From Flavobacterium sp. Leaf82 (lineage in GTDB: Bacteria; Bacteroidota; Bacteroidia; Flavobacteriales; Flavobacteriaceae), in contig NZ_LMMA01000033.1 in NCBI RefSeq assembly GCF_001422725.1, forward strand, positions 124,001-188,000: a DNA stretch of 64,000 nt, in the 5' to 3' direction. The notes beneath the pieces are model-generated. The model saw only the letters and a list, made by a program, of their open reading frames with translations, did not search any database and was not told the DNA's origin. Position 1 is the first letter of the stretch; each line of letters begins with the position of its first letter. Shown one piece after another: positions 34,397 through 43,059 of this stretch. Both the position numbers and the translations under genes were made by a program.

Positions 34397-34780
34397 ATGA
34401 GAAAGTTAATAGTATTTTTAGTATTCATGAATTTGCTTCTGCTTGGCGGAGGTCAATATCTTAATGCTGGTACTCCACAAAACTTTCATCAACACACTCT
34501 TGAGAAAAAGCACCGAGTAAAATTCACCAATCAGGATCAGGGATCTTCTATAATCGAAGATGCTGATGTAGATCTTGAAGAGGAATATCTTGGAAGTGAT
34601 GATCTTAAAGATGGACTTACGAATAAATTTTTTGCAACAAACTACAGTTTACTTGACAATTGGTATCTTTCCTTTTCAAGTCAGACTATTGTAAATAATT
34701 ACAATCGTTTTAAATTCTTCGTGCCATTCTGTGGCAACTCAAATCCTATTTACATTACCCAACAGGTTTTAAGAATTTGA
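34397..34780 (+). CDS. Small exported protein preceding the RND operon, function unknown
   Basis: The 127-residue protein starts at the ATG at 34397 (MRKLIVFLVFMNLLLLGG) with a hydrophobic signal. The middle is acidic (IIEDADVDLEEEYLGSDDLK) and the C-terminus is hydrophobic and aromatic (FKFFVPFCGNSNPIYITQQV). It resembles the 52703 protein in layout: a signal, an acidic D/E segment, a hydrophobic tail and a position just before a larger operon. It lies 173 nt before the efflux operon. It could be a sensor or regulatory leader protein; this is inference. Confidence 0.7.
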   Translation: MRKLIVFLVFMNLLLLGGGQYLNAGTPQNFHQHTLEKKHRVKFTNQDQGSSIIEDADVDLEEEYLGSDDLKDGLTNKFFATNYSLLDNWYLSFSSQTIVNNYNRFKFFVPFCGNSNPIYITQQVLRI

Positions 34781-34953
34781 TTCAACAGCATACATCGGTT
34801 ACCTAAGTTGTAATCCTGCATATCTTGTTGATGTATTTTTTCTACTTCTTCTTATATGAAAGTTAAGTTATAACTAAGGCTGCCTGATGCATTTTTTCAT
34901 CTAAAGGAATCACTGTATTCCAAGCATTCATCGCTTAATTTCCAAACTAAATC

Positions 34954-36036
34954 ATGAAAAGAATTATCTTGTTCACAGGCTTAATTGGCCTAGTGTGCCT
35001 TACTAGTTGTACAACTAAAAAAGAAGAAAAAGAAGAAGTGGAAAAATTTACCGCAACAAATCCGGTACTAATCGATACTTCGTTTGTAAAAGAATATGTT
35101 TCTCAGATTAAATCTGTACGTAACATCGAAATCCGCGCTCAGGAAAAAGGATTTCTACAAAACATTTATGTTGATGAAGGACAGTTTGTAAAAAAAGGAC
35201 AACTGTTGTTTAGAATTATGCCAAATATGTACCAGGCAGAATTGCTTAAGGCACAGGCTGAACAAAAATCTGTAGAAATAGAATTGCAAAATTCAAAATT
35301 ACTGGCAGATAAAAATATCGTTTCTAAAAACGAATTAAGTGTTGCTCAGGCAAAACTACAATCAGCAAAAGCTGAGGTTGCATTAGCAAAACTTCATTTA
35401 TCATTTACAGAAATCAGAGCTCCGTTTGACGGAACTATCGATCGTATTCCTTTAAAATTAGGAAGTTTGATTGACGAAGGTGAACTATTGACAAGTCTTT
35501 CAGACAATAGCCAAATGTTTGCTTACTTCAACGTTTCTGAACCTGAATATTTACAATATCAAACCAATGTTAAAGACCGCGCTGATAATAAAGTAAGCTT
35601 GGTTTTGGCTAATGGTGATACTTTTAAAGAACAAGGAAAAGTAGAACTTATCGAAAGTGAATTTAATAACGAAACCGGAAACATTGCTTTTAGAGCAAGA
35701 TTCCCTAACTCAGATAAATTGCTTAGAAATGGAGAAACAGGACAAGTAAAAATGTTAGTGCCTCTTAAAAATGCGATCATAATTCCGCAAAAAGCAACTT
35801 ATGAAATTCAGGATAAAAAATATCTTTTTGTTATCGATAAAAACAACAAAGTAACTTCCAGAGAAATTACAATTACAGGTGAAATTCCTGATTTGTACGT
35901 GGTTAAAAGCGGAGTTACTCAAAATGACAAAATTTTACTTGAAGGAGTTCAGAAAGTAAGAGAGAACGACAAAATTAAATATGAGTTCCAATCTCCAAAA
36001 GAGGTAATGAATCATTTGCGCGTAAAAGCAGAATAG
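34954..36036 (+). CDS. RND efflux periplasmic adaptor (MFP) lipoprotein
   Basis: The 360-residue protein has a lipobox ending LTSC (Cys near residue 19), the lipoyl-like pieces IEIRAQEKGFLQNIYVDEGQ and LRSP-type IRAPFDGTIDRIPLKLGSLI, a helical hairpin (YQAELLKAQAEQKSVEIELQ) and a beta-barrel region. This is the AcrA/MexA family. It links the RND pump to the outer membrane channel and precedes both in the operon. Confidence 0.95.
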   Translation: MKRIILFTGLIGLVCLTSCTTKKEEKEEVEKFTATNPVLIDTSFVKEYVSQIKSVRNIEIRAQEKGFLQNIYVDEGQFVKKGQLLFRIMPNMYQAELLKAQAEQKSVEIELQNSKLLADKNIVSKNELSVAQAKLQSAKAEVALAKLHLSFTEIRAPFDGTIDRIPLKLGSLIDEGELLTSLSDNSQMFAYFNVSEPEYLQYQTNVKDRADNKVSLVLANGDTFKEQGKVELIESEFNNETGNIAFRARFPNSDKLLRNGETGQVKMLVPLKNAIIIPQKATYEIQDKKYLFVIDKNNKVTSREITITGEIPDLYVVKSGVTQNDKILLEGVQKVRENDKIKYEFQSPKEVMNHLRVKAE

Positions 36037-36069
36037 ATTTAACTGGTTTAATCATTAAAAAAATATAAA

Positions 36070-39000
36070 ATGTTTAATAAATTTATTCAAAGACCTGTAC
36101 TGTCGATAGTAATATCGCTTATAATTGTCTTTTTAGGGGTATTGTCGGTATTAAACTTACCTATTACACAATTCCCTACAATCTCACCACCAATGGTGAA
36201 TGTTACCGCAGATTATCCAGGATCTAATGGTGAATTAATGATCAAAGCCGTTGTAATTCCTTTGGAAAGAGCCTTGAATGGAGTTCCCGGAATGAAATAT
36301 ATGGCTTCTGATGCCGGAAATGATGGTGAAGCTACGATCAAAGTGGTCTTCAACTTAGGAACAGATCCTAATCAGGCTGCGATCAACGTTCAAAACCGTG
36401 TGGCTTCGGTTACCAATAAATTACCTCCGTTAGTCATTAGAGAAGGTATTAAAATTACCCGAGAAGTACCGAGTATGTTGATGTACGTGAATCTTTACAG
36501 TACAGACAAAAATACCGATATGAAATTCTTGTATAACTATGCTGATATCAACGTACTTTCTGAATTGAAAAGGGTAAATGGTATTGGTTCAGGAGATATC
36601 TTAGGAACACGTGAATATGCTATGCGTATTTGGCTAAAACCAGATCGTATGCTGGCGTATAAAATTTCTGCTGATGAAATAATGGAAGCATTATCAAGTC
36701 AGAGTTTAGAAGCTTCGCCTGGTAAAACAGGAGAAAGTTCTGGTAAACGTTCTCAGGCATTTGAATATGTATTAAAATATTCAGGACGTTTTACAACAAA
36801 AGAACAATACGAGAATATCGTAGTAAAATCAAACGCTAACGGGGAACTTTTACGTTTGAAAGATGTTGCTAAAGTAGAATTTGGTAGTTCGATGTACGAT
36901 ATTTATTCGAACTTAAATGGTAGACCTTCTGCGGCTATTGTATTAAAACAATCGTTTGGTAGTAATGCCAATCAGGTTATCGAAGAGGTAAAAGCTAAAT
37001 TAGAAAAAATCAAGCAAAGATTCCCTAAAGGAATGGATTATGAAATTTCGTATGACGTTTCTAAATTTCTTGATGCTTCTATAGAAAAAGTAATTCATAC
37101 CCTTGTAGAAGCTTTTATTCTGGTAGGTATAGTAGTATTCCTTTTCTTAGGAGACTGGCGTTCGACGGTTATTCCGGCAATTGCGGTTCCAGTATCCCTG
37201 ATCGGAACGTTTGTGTTCATGACTTTCTTTGATATTTCATTGAACTTAATTACATTATTTGCTTTAGTTCTGGCAATTGGAGTCGTCGTCGATGATGCCA
37301 TTGTGGTAATCGAGGCGGTTCACGCCAAGATGGAAGAGGAGCATCTCTCGCCACTAAAAGCGACTAAAAAAGCGATGCACGAAATTGCAGGAGCAATTAT
37401 AGCGATTACCTTCTTAATGGCAGCGGTATTTATTCCGGTTGCGTTTATGTCTGGTCCTGTTGGAGTATTTTACAGACAGTTTTCTGTAACTATGGCAACA
37501 GCTATTATCCTTTCTGGTATTGTGGCTTTGACTTTGACACCGGCGCTTTGTGCGATGATGTTAAAAAACAATCACGGTGAGGTTAAAAAGAAAACTCCTG
37601 TGAATGTATTTATAGACGGATTCAACAATAAATTCAATTTAGCGCAAGGTAAATACCAAAATCTATTGGCTAAAATTGTAAGCAGAAGAGCGGTTACCAT
37701 TATTGCACTTCTTGCGTTTTGTGCCGGAACATGGTTAATTAGTAGTTCTGTTCCTTCCGGGTTTATCCCAAATGAGGATCAGGGTATGTTTTATGCAGTA
37801 ATTCAAACACCGCCAGGTTCATCATTAGAAAGAACAAATAATATTGCAGAAAGACTGCAAAAAATTGCAGAACATATCGATGGAGTAAAATCAGTTTCTT
37901 CACTAGCAGGTTATGAAATTTTGTCTGAAGGTACAGGTTCTAACTCAGGAACTTGTTTGGTTAACCTTAAAGACTGGAGTGACAGAAAGCATTCTGTTCT
38001 TGAGATTATGGCCGAAATGGAAGAAAAATCTAAAGATATTGCAGGTGCTAATATCGAATTTTTCCAACCGCCTGCTGTACCGGGATATGGTGCTGCCGGA
38101 GGATTTGAGCTTCGTTTGTTAGACAAAACAGGTTCTAATGATTACAAAAAAATGGAGCAGGTAAATAATGATTTTGTGAAGGAGTTAAATACTCATCCGG
38201 AATTATCTAACGTGTTTAGTTTTTATAGCTCTAGTTTTCCTCAATATATGATGAAAGTAGACAACGATATGGCACAGCAAAAAGGAGTTTCTATCGAAAA
38301 CGCCATGAATACGTTGTCAACTCTTGTAGGTAGTAACTACGAAATTAGTTTTATTAAATACGGAATCAACTATAAAGTAATCGTTCAGGCTTCTCCGGAA
38401 TACCGTGCGCAGCCAGATGACATTTTAAAGTTGTATGTAAAAAACAATCGTGACGAAATGGTTCCTTTTTCTGCTTTCATGAGATTAGAAAAAGTATACG
38501 GGCTTTCAGAAATTACAAGACATAATATGTACACTTCTACACAAATTAGTGGTTCTGCAGCAGCAGGTTATAGTTCTGGTACAGCGATTAAAGTGATTCA
38601 GGAAGTTGCTGCCAAAAAATTACCAAGAGGTTATGATATTGACTGGGCAGGTATTTCTGCCGATGAGGTTGCTCAGGGTAATCAGGCGATTTGGGTATTC
38701 TTAATTTGTTTAGGATTCGTTTACCTTGTATTAGCAGCTCAGTACGAAAGTTTTATTTTACCATTATCGGTAATTCTTTCTTTACCAGCAGGTATTTTTG
38801 GAGCTTTCTTATTATTGAAATTAACAGGATTAGAAAACAACATTTATGCTCAGGTAGCAATGGTAATGCTTATTGGTTTACTGGGTAAAAATGCCGTACT
38901 TATTGTAGAGTTTGCGATACAGCGACATGCAGCAGGAAAATCAGTACTTGAAGCAGCAATGGAAGGAGCAAAAGCAAGGTTTCGTCCTATTTTGATGACT

Positions 39001-39237
39001 TCATTTGCTTTTATTGCGGGATTATTGCCACTTGCTTTTGCTACAGGTCCGGGTAAAATTGGTAACAGAACCATTGGTACTGCTGCTGCCGGAGGTATGC
39101 TTATAGGTACTATTTGTGGAGTATTCGTAATTCCTGGCTTATATTTCATTTTTGCCAAAATTGCAGAGAAACATAAATTGGTAAAACATGAAGAAGAAAA
39201 TCCATTAACAGAAGAAATTGATAACAATCATGTATAA
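36070..39237 (+). CDS. RND efflux transporter permease, hydrophobe/amphiphile type
   Basis: The 1055-residue AcrB-like pump starts MFNKFIQRPVLSIVISLIIV and has NLPITQFPTISPPMV, the TM4 ALVLAIGVVVDDAIVVIEAV with the proton-relay Asp pair, GSNANQVIEEVKAKLEK, TPALCAMML, SGFIPNEDQGMFYAVIQTPPG, and late ALLGKNAVLIVEF-type helices. It exports amphiphilic drugs by proton antiport. The Asp-Asp in TM4 places it with HAE1 and not with the heavy-metal pumps. Confidence 0.96.
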   Translation: MFNKFIQRPVLSIVISLIIVFLGVLSVLNLPITQFPTISPPMVNVTADYPGSNGELMIKAVVIPLERALNGVPGMKYMASDAGNDGEATIKVVFNLGTDPNQAAINVQNRVASVTNKLPPLVIREGIKITREVPSMLMYVNLYSTDKNTDMKFLYNYADINVLSELKRVNGIGSGDILGTREYAMRIWLKPDRMLAYKISADEIMEALSSQSLEASPGKTGESSGKRSQAFEYVLKYSGRFTTKEQYENIVVKSNANGELLRLKDVAKVEFGSSMYDIYSNLNGRPSAAIVLKQSFGSNANQVIEEVKAKLEKIKQRFPKGMDYEISYDVSKFLDASIEKVIHTLVEAFILVGIVVFLFLGDWRSTVIPAIAVPVSLIGTFVFMTFFDISLNLITLFALVLAIGVVVDDAIVVIEAVHAKMEEEHLSPLKATKKAMHEIAGAIIAITFLMAAVFIPVAFMSGPVGVFYRQFSVTMATAIILSGIVALTLTPALCAMMLKNNHGEVKKKTPVNVFIDGFNNKFNLAQGKYQNLLAKIVSRRAVTIIALLAFCAGTWLISSSVPSGFIPNEDQGMFYAVIQTPPGSSLERTNNIAERLQKIAEHIDGVKSVSSLAGYEILSEGTGSNSGTCLVNLKDWSDRKHSVLEIMAEMEEKSKDIAGANIEFFQPPAVPGYGAAGGFELRLLDKTGSNDYKKMEQVNNDFVKELNTHPELSNVFSFYSSSFPQYMMKVDNDMAQQKGVSIENAMNTLSTLVGSNYEISFIKYGINYKVIVQASPEYRAQPDDILKLYVKNNRDEMVPFSAFMRLEKVYGLSEITRHNMYTSTQISGSAAAGYSSGTAIKVIQEVAAKKLPRGYDIDWAGISADEVAQGNQAIWVFLICLGFVYLVLAAQYESFILPLSVILSLPAGIFGAFLLLKLTGLENNIYAQVAMVMLIGLLGKNAVLIVEFAIQRHAAGKSVLEAAMEGAKARFRPILMTSFAFIAGLLPLAFATGPGKIGNRTIGTAAAGGMLIGTICGVFVIPGLYFIFAKIAEKHKLVKHEEENPLTEEIDNNHV

Positions 39238-40681
39238 ATTCAAATCATATCAATATGGTATTGCGTTAGTTATATGTCTTACGGTTGCGGGGTGTAAAGC
39301 CCCTGCGCCTGAGGCAGCACCTACAACCAGTACACCAGTTCCTGAGTCGTTTGGCACAACTGCTCAAACTCAGGATGCCAACAATAATACCTCAACTTTA
39401 CAATGGAAAGATTATTTTAAAGATCAAAACCTTGTAGACCTGATCGATGTTGCTTTAAAGAACAATCAGGAATTGAATATTACTTTACAGGAAATTGAAA
39501 TCGCTAAGAATGATATTCGTGTAAAAAAAGGACTTTTATTACCAACAGTAGGCGTTCGTGCCGGAGCTGGAGTAGAGAAAGTGGGTCGATATACCAGTCA
39601 GGGTGCAGGTGATGCTACTACAGAAATTAAACCGGGTGTAGAAACGCCGGATCCGTTAGGCGATTTTACTATTTCGGCTTACGCCAATTGGGAAGTGGAT
39701 ATCTGGAAAAAATTACGCAATTCTAAAAAAGCGGCCTTAAACAGATATTTAGCAACGGTTGAAGGTAAAAACTTTGTAATTACAAACCTTATTGCCGAAG
39801 TGGCTGATTCATATTATGAATTATTAGCTTTAGATAATCAGTTGGATATTGTAAAGCAAACAATCAAATTGCAGACCAATGCTTTAGAAATTGTAAAAAT
39901 TCAAAAGCAGGCTGCAAGAGCAACAGAATTAGGAGTTAAGAAATTTGAGGCTGAGGTTTTAACTTCACAAAGTCTTGAATTTGATATTCTTCAGAAGATA
40001 AAAGAAGCCGAAAATAAAATCAACTTTTTGTTAGGTAGATATCCGCAGGAAATCAAGAGAACAGATAGCAACAATTTCTTGAGTTTATTACCAGCTGCTG
40101 TTAGCTCAGGAATTCCGTCACAATTATTGGCAAATCGCCCGGATGTTAAACAAACTGAACTAGAATTAGTAGCTGCAAAATTAGATGTAAAAGTAGCCCG
40201 TTCTGAGTTCTATCCTTCATTGGATATTTCTGCAGCAGTTGGGGTTCAGGCTTTTAAACCGTCTTATTTGTTTACTTTTCCGGAATCGATTTTGTATTCG
40301 TTAGCTGGAGATCTTGCTGCGCCATTGATCAATAGAAATGCAATCAAAGCCGAATTTGCAAGTGCAAATGCAAGACAACTTCAGGCATTGTACAACTATG
40401 ATCGTACGGTTTTAAATGCCTATTTAGAAGTATCAAATCAGCTTTCTAAAATTGAAAATCTTCAAAAAGGATATGATCTTAAATCAAAACAAGTAGACGC
40501 TTTAAACACATCTATTGATGTGTCTAACGATTTGTTTAAATCTGCCAGAGTAGATTATTTCGAAGTTTTAATGACGCAACGTGATGCATTAGAAGCTAAA
40601 TTAGAACTGGTAGATACCAAAAAAGAACAACTAAATGCAGCTGTCCATGTTTATAGAGACTTAGGCGGCGGTTGGAAATAA
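39230..40681 (+). CDS. Outer-membrane efflux factor, NodT/OprM family lipoprotein
   Basis: This protein of 483 residues starts at the ATG at 39230, overlapping the permease stop by 8 nt, so it is translationally coupled. The lipobox ends VAGC. It has the two coiled-coil outer-membrane factor repeats with QWKDYFKDQNLVDLIDVALK, SAYANWEVDIWKKLRNSKKA, PSQLLANRPDVKQTELELVA and ARSEFYPSLDISAAVG. It completes the tripartite pump. Confidence 0.95.
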   Translation: MYKFKSYQYGIALVICLTVAGCKAPAPEAAPTTSTPVPESFGTTAQTQDANNNTSTLQWKDYFKDQNLVDLIDVALKNNQELNITLQEIEIAKNDIRVKKGLLLPTVGVRAGAGVEKVGRYTSQGAGDATTEIKPGVETPDPLGDFTISAYANWEVDIWKKLRNSKKAALNRYLATVEGKNFVITNLIAEVADSYYELLALDNQLDIVKQTIKLQTNALEIVKIQKQAARATELGVKKFEAEVLTSQSLEFDILQKIKEAENKINFLLGRYPQEIKRTDSNNFLSLLPAAVSSGIPSQLLANRPDVKQTELELVAAKLDVKVARSEFYPSLDISAAVGVQAFKPSYLFTFPESILYSLAGDLAAPLINRNAIKAEFASANARQLQALYNYDRTVLNAYLEVSNQLSKIENLQKGYDLKSKQVDALNTSIDVSNDLFKSARVDYFEVLMTQRDALEAKLELVDTKKEQLNAAVHVYRDLGGGWK

Positions 40682-40703
40682 TATTGCCTGTTAATTTGTA
40701 GAT

Positions 40704-40743
40704 AAAAAGCCTTTCAAGATTTAATTTTTGAAAGGCTTTTTTA
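40704..40743. terminator. Terminator between the RND operon and histidine kinase 1
   Basis: AAAAAGCCTTTCAA and TTGAAAGGCTTTTTT pair around GATTTAATTT. A- and T-runs on both sides make it bidirectional between convergent genes. Confidence 0.9.
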
Positions 40744-40798
40744 TGTCTGTTTGTCAAGAATTAAACTCTTGTACTACATATTAAACTTTAATTTTTAT

Positions 40799-42508
40799 TT
40801 ATTTAGGAATAGATATTTTTGCCTTAAACCCTTTATCAGGTTCTGTGTCAAAATCAATAGTTCCTTTAACAGCCTGAATACGGTTTTCCATGTTTTGGAG
40901 ACCATTTTTTACCATCTTAGTTTTTTCGGAACCCTTTCCATTATCAGTATAGTTTATTAAGATTGATTTTTGATCGCTTTCAAATTTTATAAGAACCAAA
41001 TTTGCTTTACTGTGTTTCTTCATATTCACCATTAATTCTTGTAAAATACGGCTAATGGTAATCTTTTTTATATCATCAATAATTTCCCAGTTTATACTTT
41101 CTATATTAGTTGCAATGATATTTCTTTCGGGGGTATTATATGTTGATAACATTTCTTTTATCCTGTTGGTAAAGTCTATTCCGGTATCAATTTTATTGTT
41201 CTCTCTCGAAATCCCTCTTACACGTCCGTAAATATCATCTAATTTTTGGAGTAGATTCTCTTTGGTACTTTCTTTAGATAACGGCTGAGATTCGGCAAAA
41301 GCGATGACATGAAATACATCGTTTGCTAATTCATCGTGTATTTTTTTTGCAATTCGGGTTTCAGTGTTATAGGAAGTCTTAAATTCTATGGCTCTGTTTT
41401 TATTCTTGTAGTAGCGTATTAAAATTGCAATTAAAATCACTAAAAAAACAAAGACAATTACAAAAACAATTCGTAAATATTTGTCTTTTTGAAGAGATAA
41501 AAGGTTTTCTGCTTTTTCTAAGCGAAGTTTTGCGTTTTCATCTTTTTCTTTTTTAGAATCGTATTTAATTTTAGCAAACTTATTTTTAAAGTTATTTCGA
41601 ACCTTAATAATACTGTCGTTTAAAGTAAAATACCTTTGCACATATGTACTATTTTTAGCACTGTGATCATTAGATATTAAAATTTGTAATGCTTCTAATC
41701 TTTCGTCAACACTATTTAGCTTTGTGGCTGCATTGTAAGCAGCTAGAGCATTTTCATTTGACTTCTGAATATCTTTTTTAGCATAATAATCAGCAAGGTG
41801 TAGATAACTTTCAATACTTCCATAATAATCCTTAAGTTTATTTCTGGTCTGGAGTGCTTTATTCATTAAATAAAATCCTTTTTCATCCATTCCTTTCTTA
41901 AAATAGGCATAACCCAAGTTATCCAAAAGTCTGGATACACTAAGTATGTCAGCTTTCTCCTTTACTATTTTTTTGCTTAAAAGAGATTCTAAAAGAGAAA
42001 TTGCTTTGTCGTATTTTTTTAGTTGAATATATACTGGTCCAATATTACTTAAAGGGTTTAGCTTTTCAATAGGATCGATATATTCTTTTGCAGATTCTTT
42101 ATAGTAAAAAATAGCGTCATCATAAAGAGTAAGTTCCTTATCAGCTATACCCAATATATTATTTATAGAAGCTGTATAAATACTCTTTTTTTTAACATAA
42201 AGTAGTGCTTCGGTTACTGTTTCCTTACTACCGTAATAATCTCCATTAACTTGTTGTATTGACGCCATTTCAATAAGTATATAACCAATATTAGCACTAT
42301 CTTTTAACGTTTCATAAAGTTTTTTTGATTTATAAAACTGGTAAAAAGAGGTATTGAAATTTTGTTTATTGTAATTTTCAATGGCTTTATTTCGTAAACT
42401 AGATGCCTCTTTTCGTATTGATTCTTTGTTTGTATTAAGATGCTTTTTTTCTTTACAGGAAAAAAGGAAAAGAAGTATAATAAAATAAAAAAACGGGGAC
42501 CGTAACAT
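40799..42508 (-). CDS. Lipid-anchored TPR sensor histidine kinase 1 (orphan)
   Basis: The 569-residue protein begins MLRSPFFYFIILLFLFSC with a lipobox (Cys 18). About 300 residues of TPR-type helical repeats follow (YNKQNFNTSFYQFYKSKKLY, GYAYFKKGMDEKGFYLMNKA), then a short coiled coil (KDENAKLRLEKAENLLSL), one transmembrane span near residues 347-364, and a HisKA_3/HATPase module with RIAKKIHDELANDVF (phospho-His near residue 391), ILQELMVNMKKHS and NYTDNGKG. The periplasmic part should sense a peptide or protein. There is no adjacent response regulator. It is a close paralogue of the 58221 kinase. Confidence 0.9.
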   Translation of the reverse strand: MLRSPFFYFIILLFLFSCKEKKHLNTNKESIRKEASSLRNKAIENYNKQNFNTSFYQFYKSKKLYETLKDSANIGYILIEMASIQQVNGDYYGSKETVTEALLYVKKKSIYTASINNILGIADKELTLYDDAIFYYKESAKEYIDPIEKLNPLSNIGPVYIQLKKYDKAISLLESLLSKKIVKEKADILSVSRLLDNLGYAYFKKGMDEKGFYLMNKALQTRNKLKDYYGSIESYLHLADYYAKKDIQKSNENALAAYNAATKLNSVDERLEALQILISNDHSAKNSTYVQRYFTLNDSIIKVRNNFKNKFAKIKYDSKKEKDENAKLRLEKAENLLSLQKDKYLRIVFVIVFVFLVILIAILIRYYKNKNRAIEFKTSYNTETRIAKKIHDELANDVFHVIAFAESQPLSKESTKENLLQKLDDIYGRVRGISRENNKIDTGIDFTNRIKEMLSTYNTPERNIIATNIESINWEIIDDIKKITISRILQELMVNMKKHSKANLVLIKFESDQKSILINYTDNGKGSEKTKMVKNGLQNMENRIQAVKGTIDFDTEPDKGFKAKISIPK

Positions 42509-42526
42509 ATAAATTTACTTTCCCCG
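42494..42526 (-). terminator. Terminator-like hairpin enclosing the start codon of histidine kinase 1
   Basis: On the minus strand CGGGGA-AA-GTAA, loop ATTTATATG, TTAC-GG-TCCCCG is followed by seven T and ATTTT. The ATG is the end of the loop. The noncoding 5' arm exactly complements the coding 3' arm. It can work as an attenuator between the lipoprotein gene and the kinase and also hide the start codon. The paralogous locus has the same structure. Confidence 0.75.
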
Positions 42527-42566
42527 AAAATAGTAATAAATTAGATACTAAAAACATATAAATTTA

Positions 42567-42749
42567 CTAAGCAGGTGGTGGCAATTTCGGTGGTGTAACT
42601 CCATCGCCTGGACCATCAGCATAAGTTGATTTTATAGGATTAATATTTTTTTGTATTTCTTGTTTAGGTTGAGTTTCATACTCATCCGGAGTACAAGAAA
42701 ATATAGTGAACAATAACGCAAAAGCGATTAATAGTATTAGTTTTTTCAT
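42567..42749 (-). CDS. Small lipoprotein with YADGPGD tail, copy 1
   Basis: The 60-residue protein has a lipoprotein signal (KKLILLIAFALLFTIFSC, Cys 19), a short polar region TPDEYETQPKQEIQ, and a Gly/Pro-rich tail STYADGPGDGVTPPKLPPPA. Copy 2 at 59976-60149 has the same plan: a lipobox, then DEYDE, then YADGPGD. It precedes the TPR histidine kinase on the same transcript. A role as ligand or modulator of the kinase is inferred from conserved linkage alone. Confidence 0.8.
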   Translation of the reverse strand: MKKLILLIAFALLFTIFSCTPDEYETQPKQEIQKNINPIKSTYADGPGDGVTPPKLPPPA

Positions 42750-42835
42750 TTTAATTTAATTTAGAAATTAGACATAGGTATTGCTGTCCGGATTTGATCC
42801 AGAACTTGATTGAGGCAATACCAAATTGCTTTTTT

Positions 42836-42898
42836 GGGAAGTAAAGTGTGTAGAACTGTAAGACGTTGTTTATACTTCCCGATTAAACTCGGTCTTAC
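42836..42898 (-). promoter_or_regulatory. Conserved 5' leader with predicted H-type pseudoknot, copy 1
   Basis: On the minus strand four segments alternate: GTAAGAC (42892-42898), GGGAAGTA (42873-42880), GTCTTAC (42858-42864) and TACTTCCC (42836-42843). Segments 1 and 3 pair (7 bp) and segments 2 and 4 pair (8 bp), so the order gives an H-type pseudoknot. It lies in a leader of about 220 nt that also has a GGTATTGC/GCAATACC stem near the start codon. The whole leader is conserved in copy 2. Confidence 0.6.
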
Positions 42899-42976
42899 GG
42901 TTTTTTACACTATTAATTTGAACTAGTTTATATTTATGTTTTAGTCTGCAGACAAAACCTGAACTAATTTCTTTGG

Positions 42977-43057
42977 CAAAGTAAAGGCGCTTTGAGCCCT
43001 TTGTAGATAGGGGATTCCCAGAATTCCCGCGTTTTCCCAAGATTCCTAAAAATTCCC
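42977..43057 (-). promoter_or_regulatory. Promoter and phased GGAA(T) repeat array of module 1
   Basis: A -7-like TTACTTTG lies at 42977-42984. Upstream, at 43010-43057 on the minus strand, GGAA occurs five times at spacings of 10, 9, 10 and 9 nt. No -33 box is clear. The layout suggests cooperative binding of a regulator on one face of the helix; the response regulator of module 2 is the natural candidate. Confidence 0.55.
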
Positions 43058-43059
43058 TA

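Noticed and set aside
34781-34953. Small leader gene or riboswitch between the 34397 gene and the RND operon
   Set aside because: I saw no convincing short ORF with a start signal and no recognised riboswitch fold or terminator in this 173-nt spacer.
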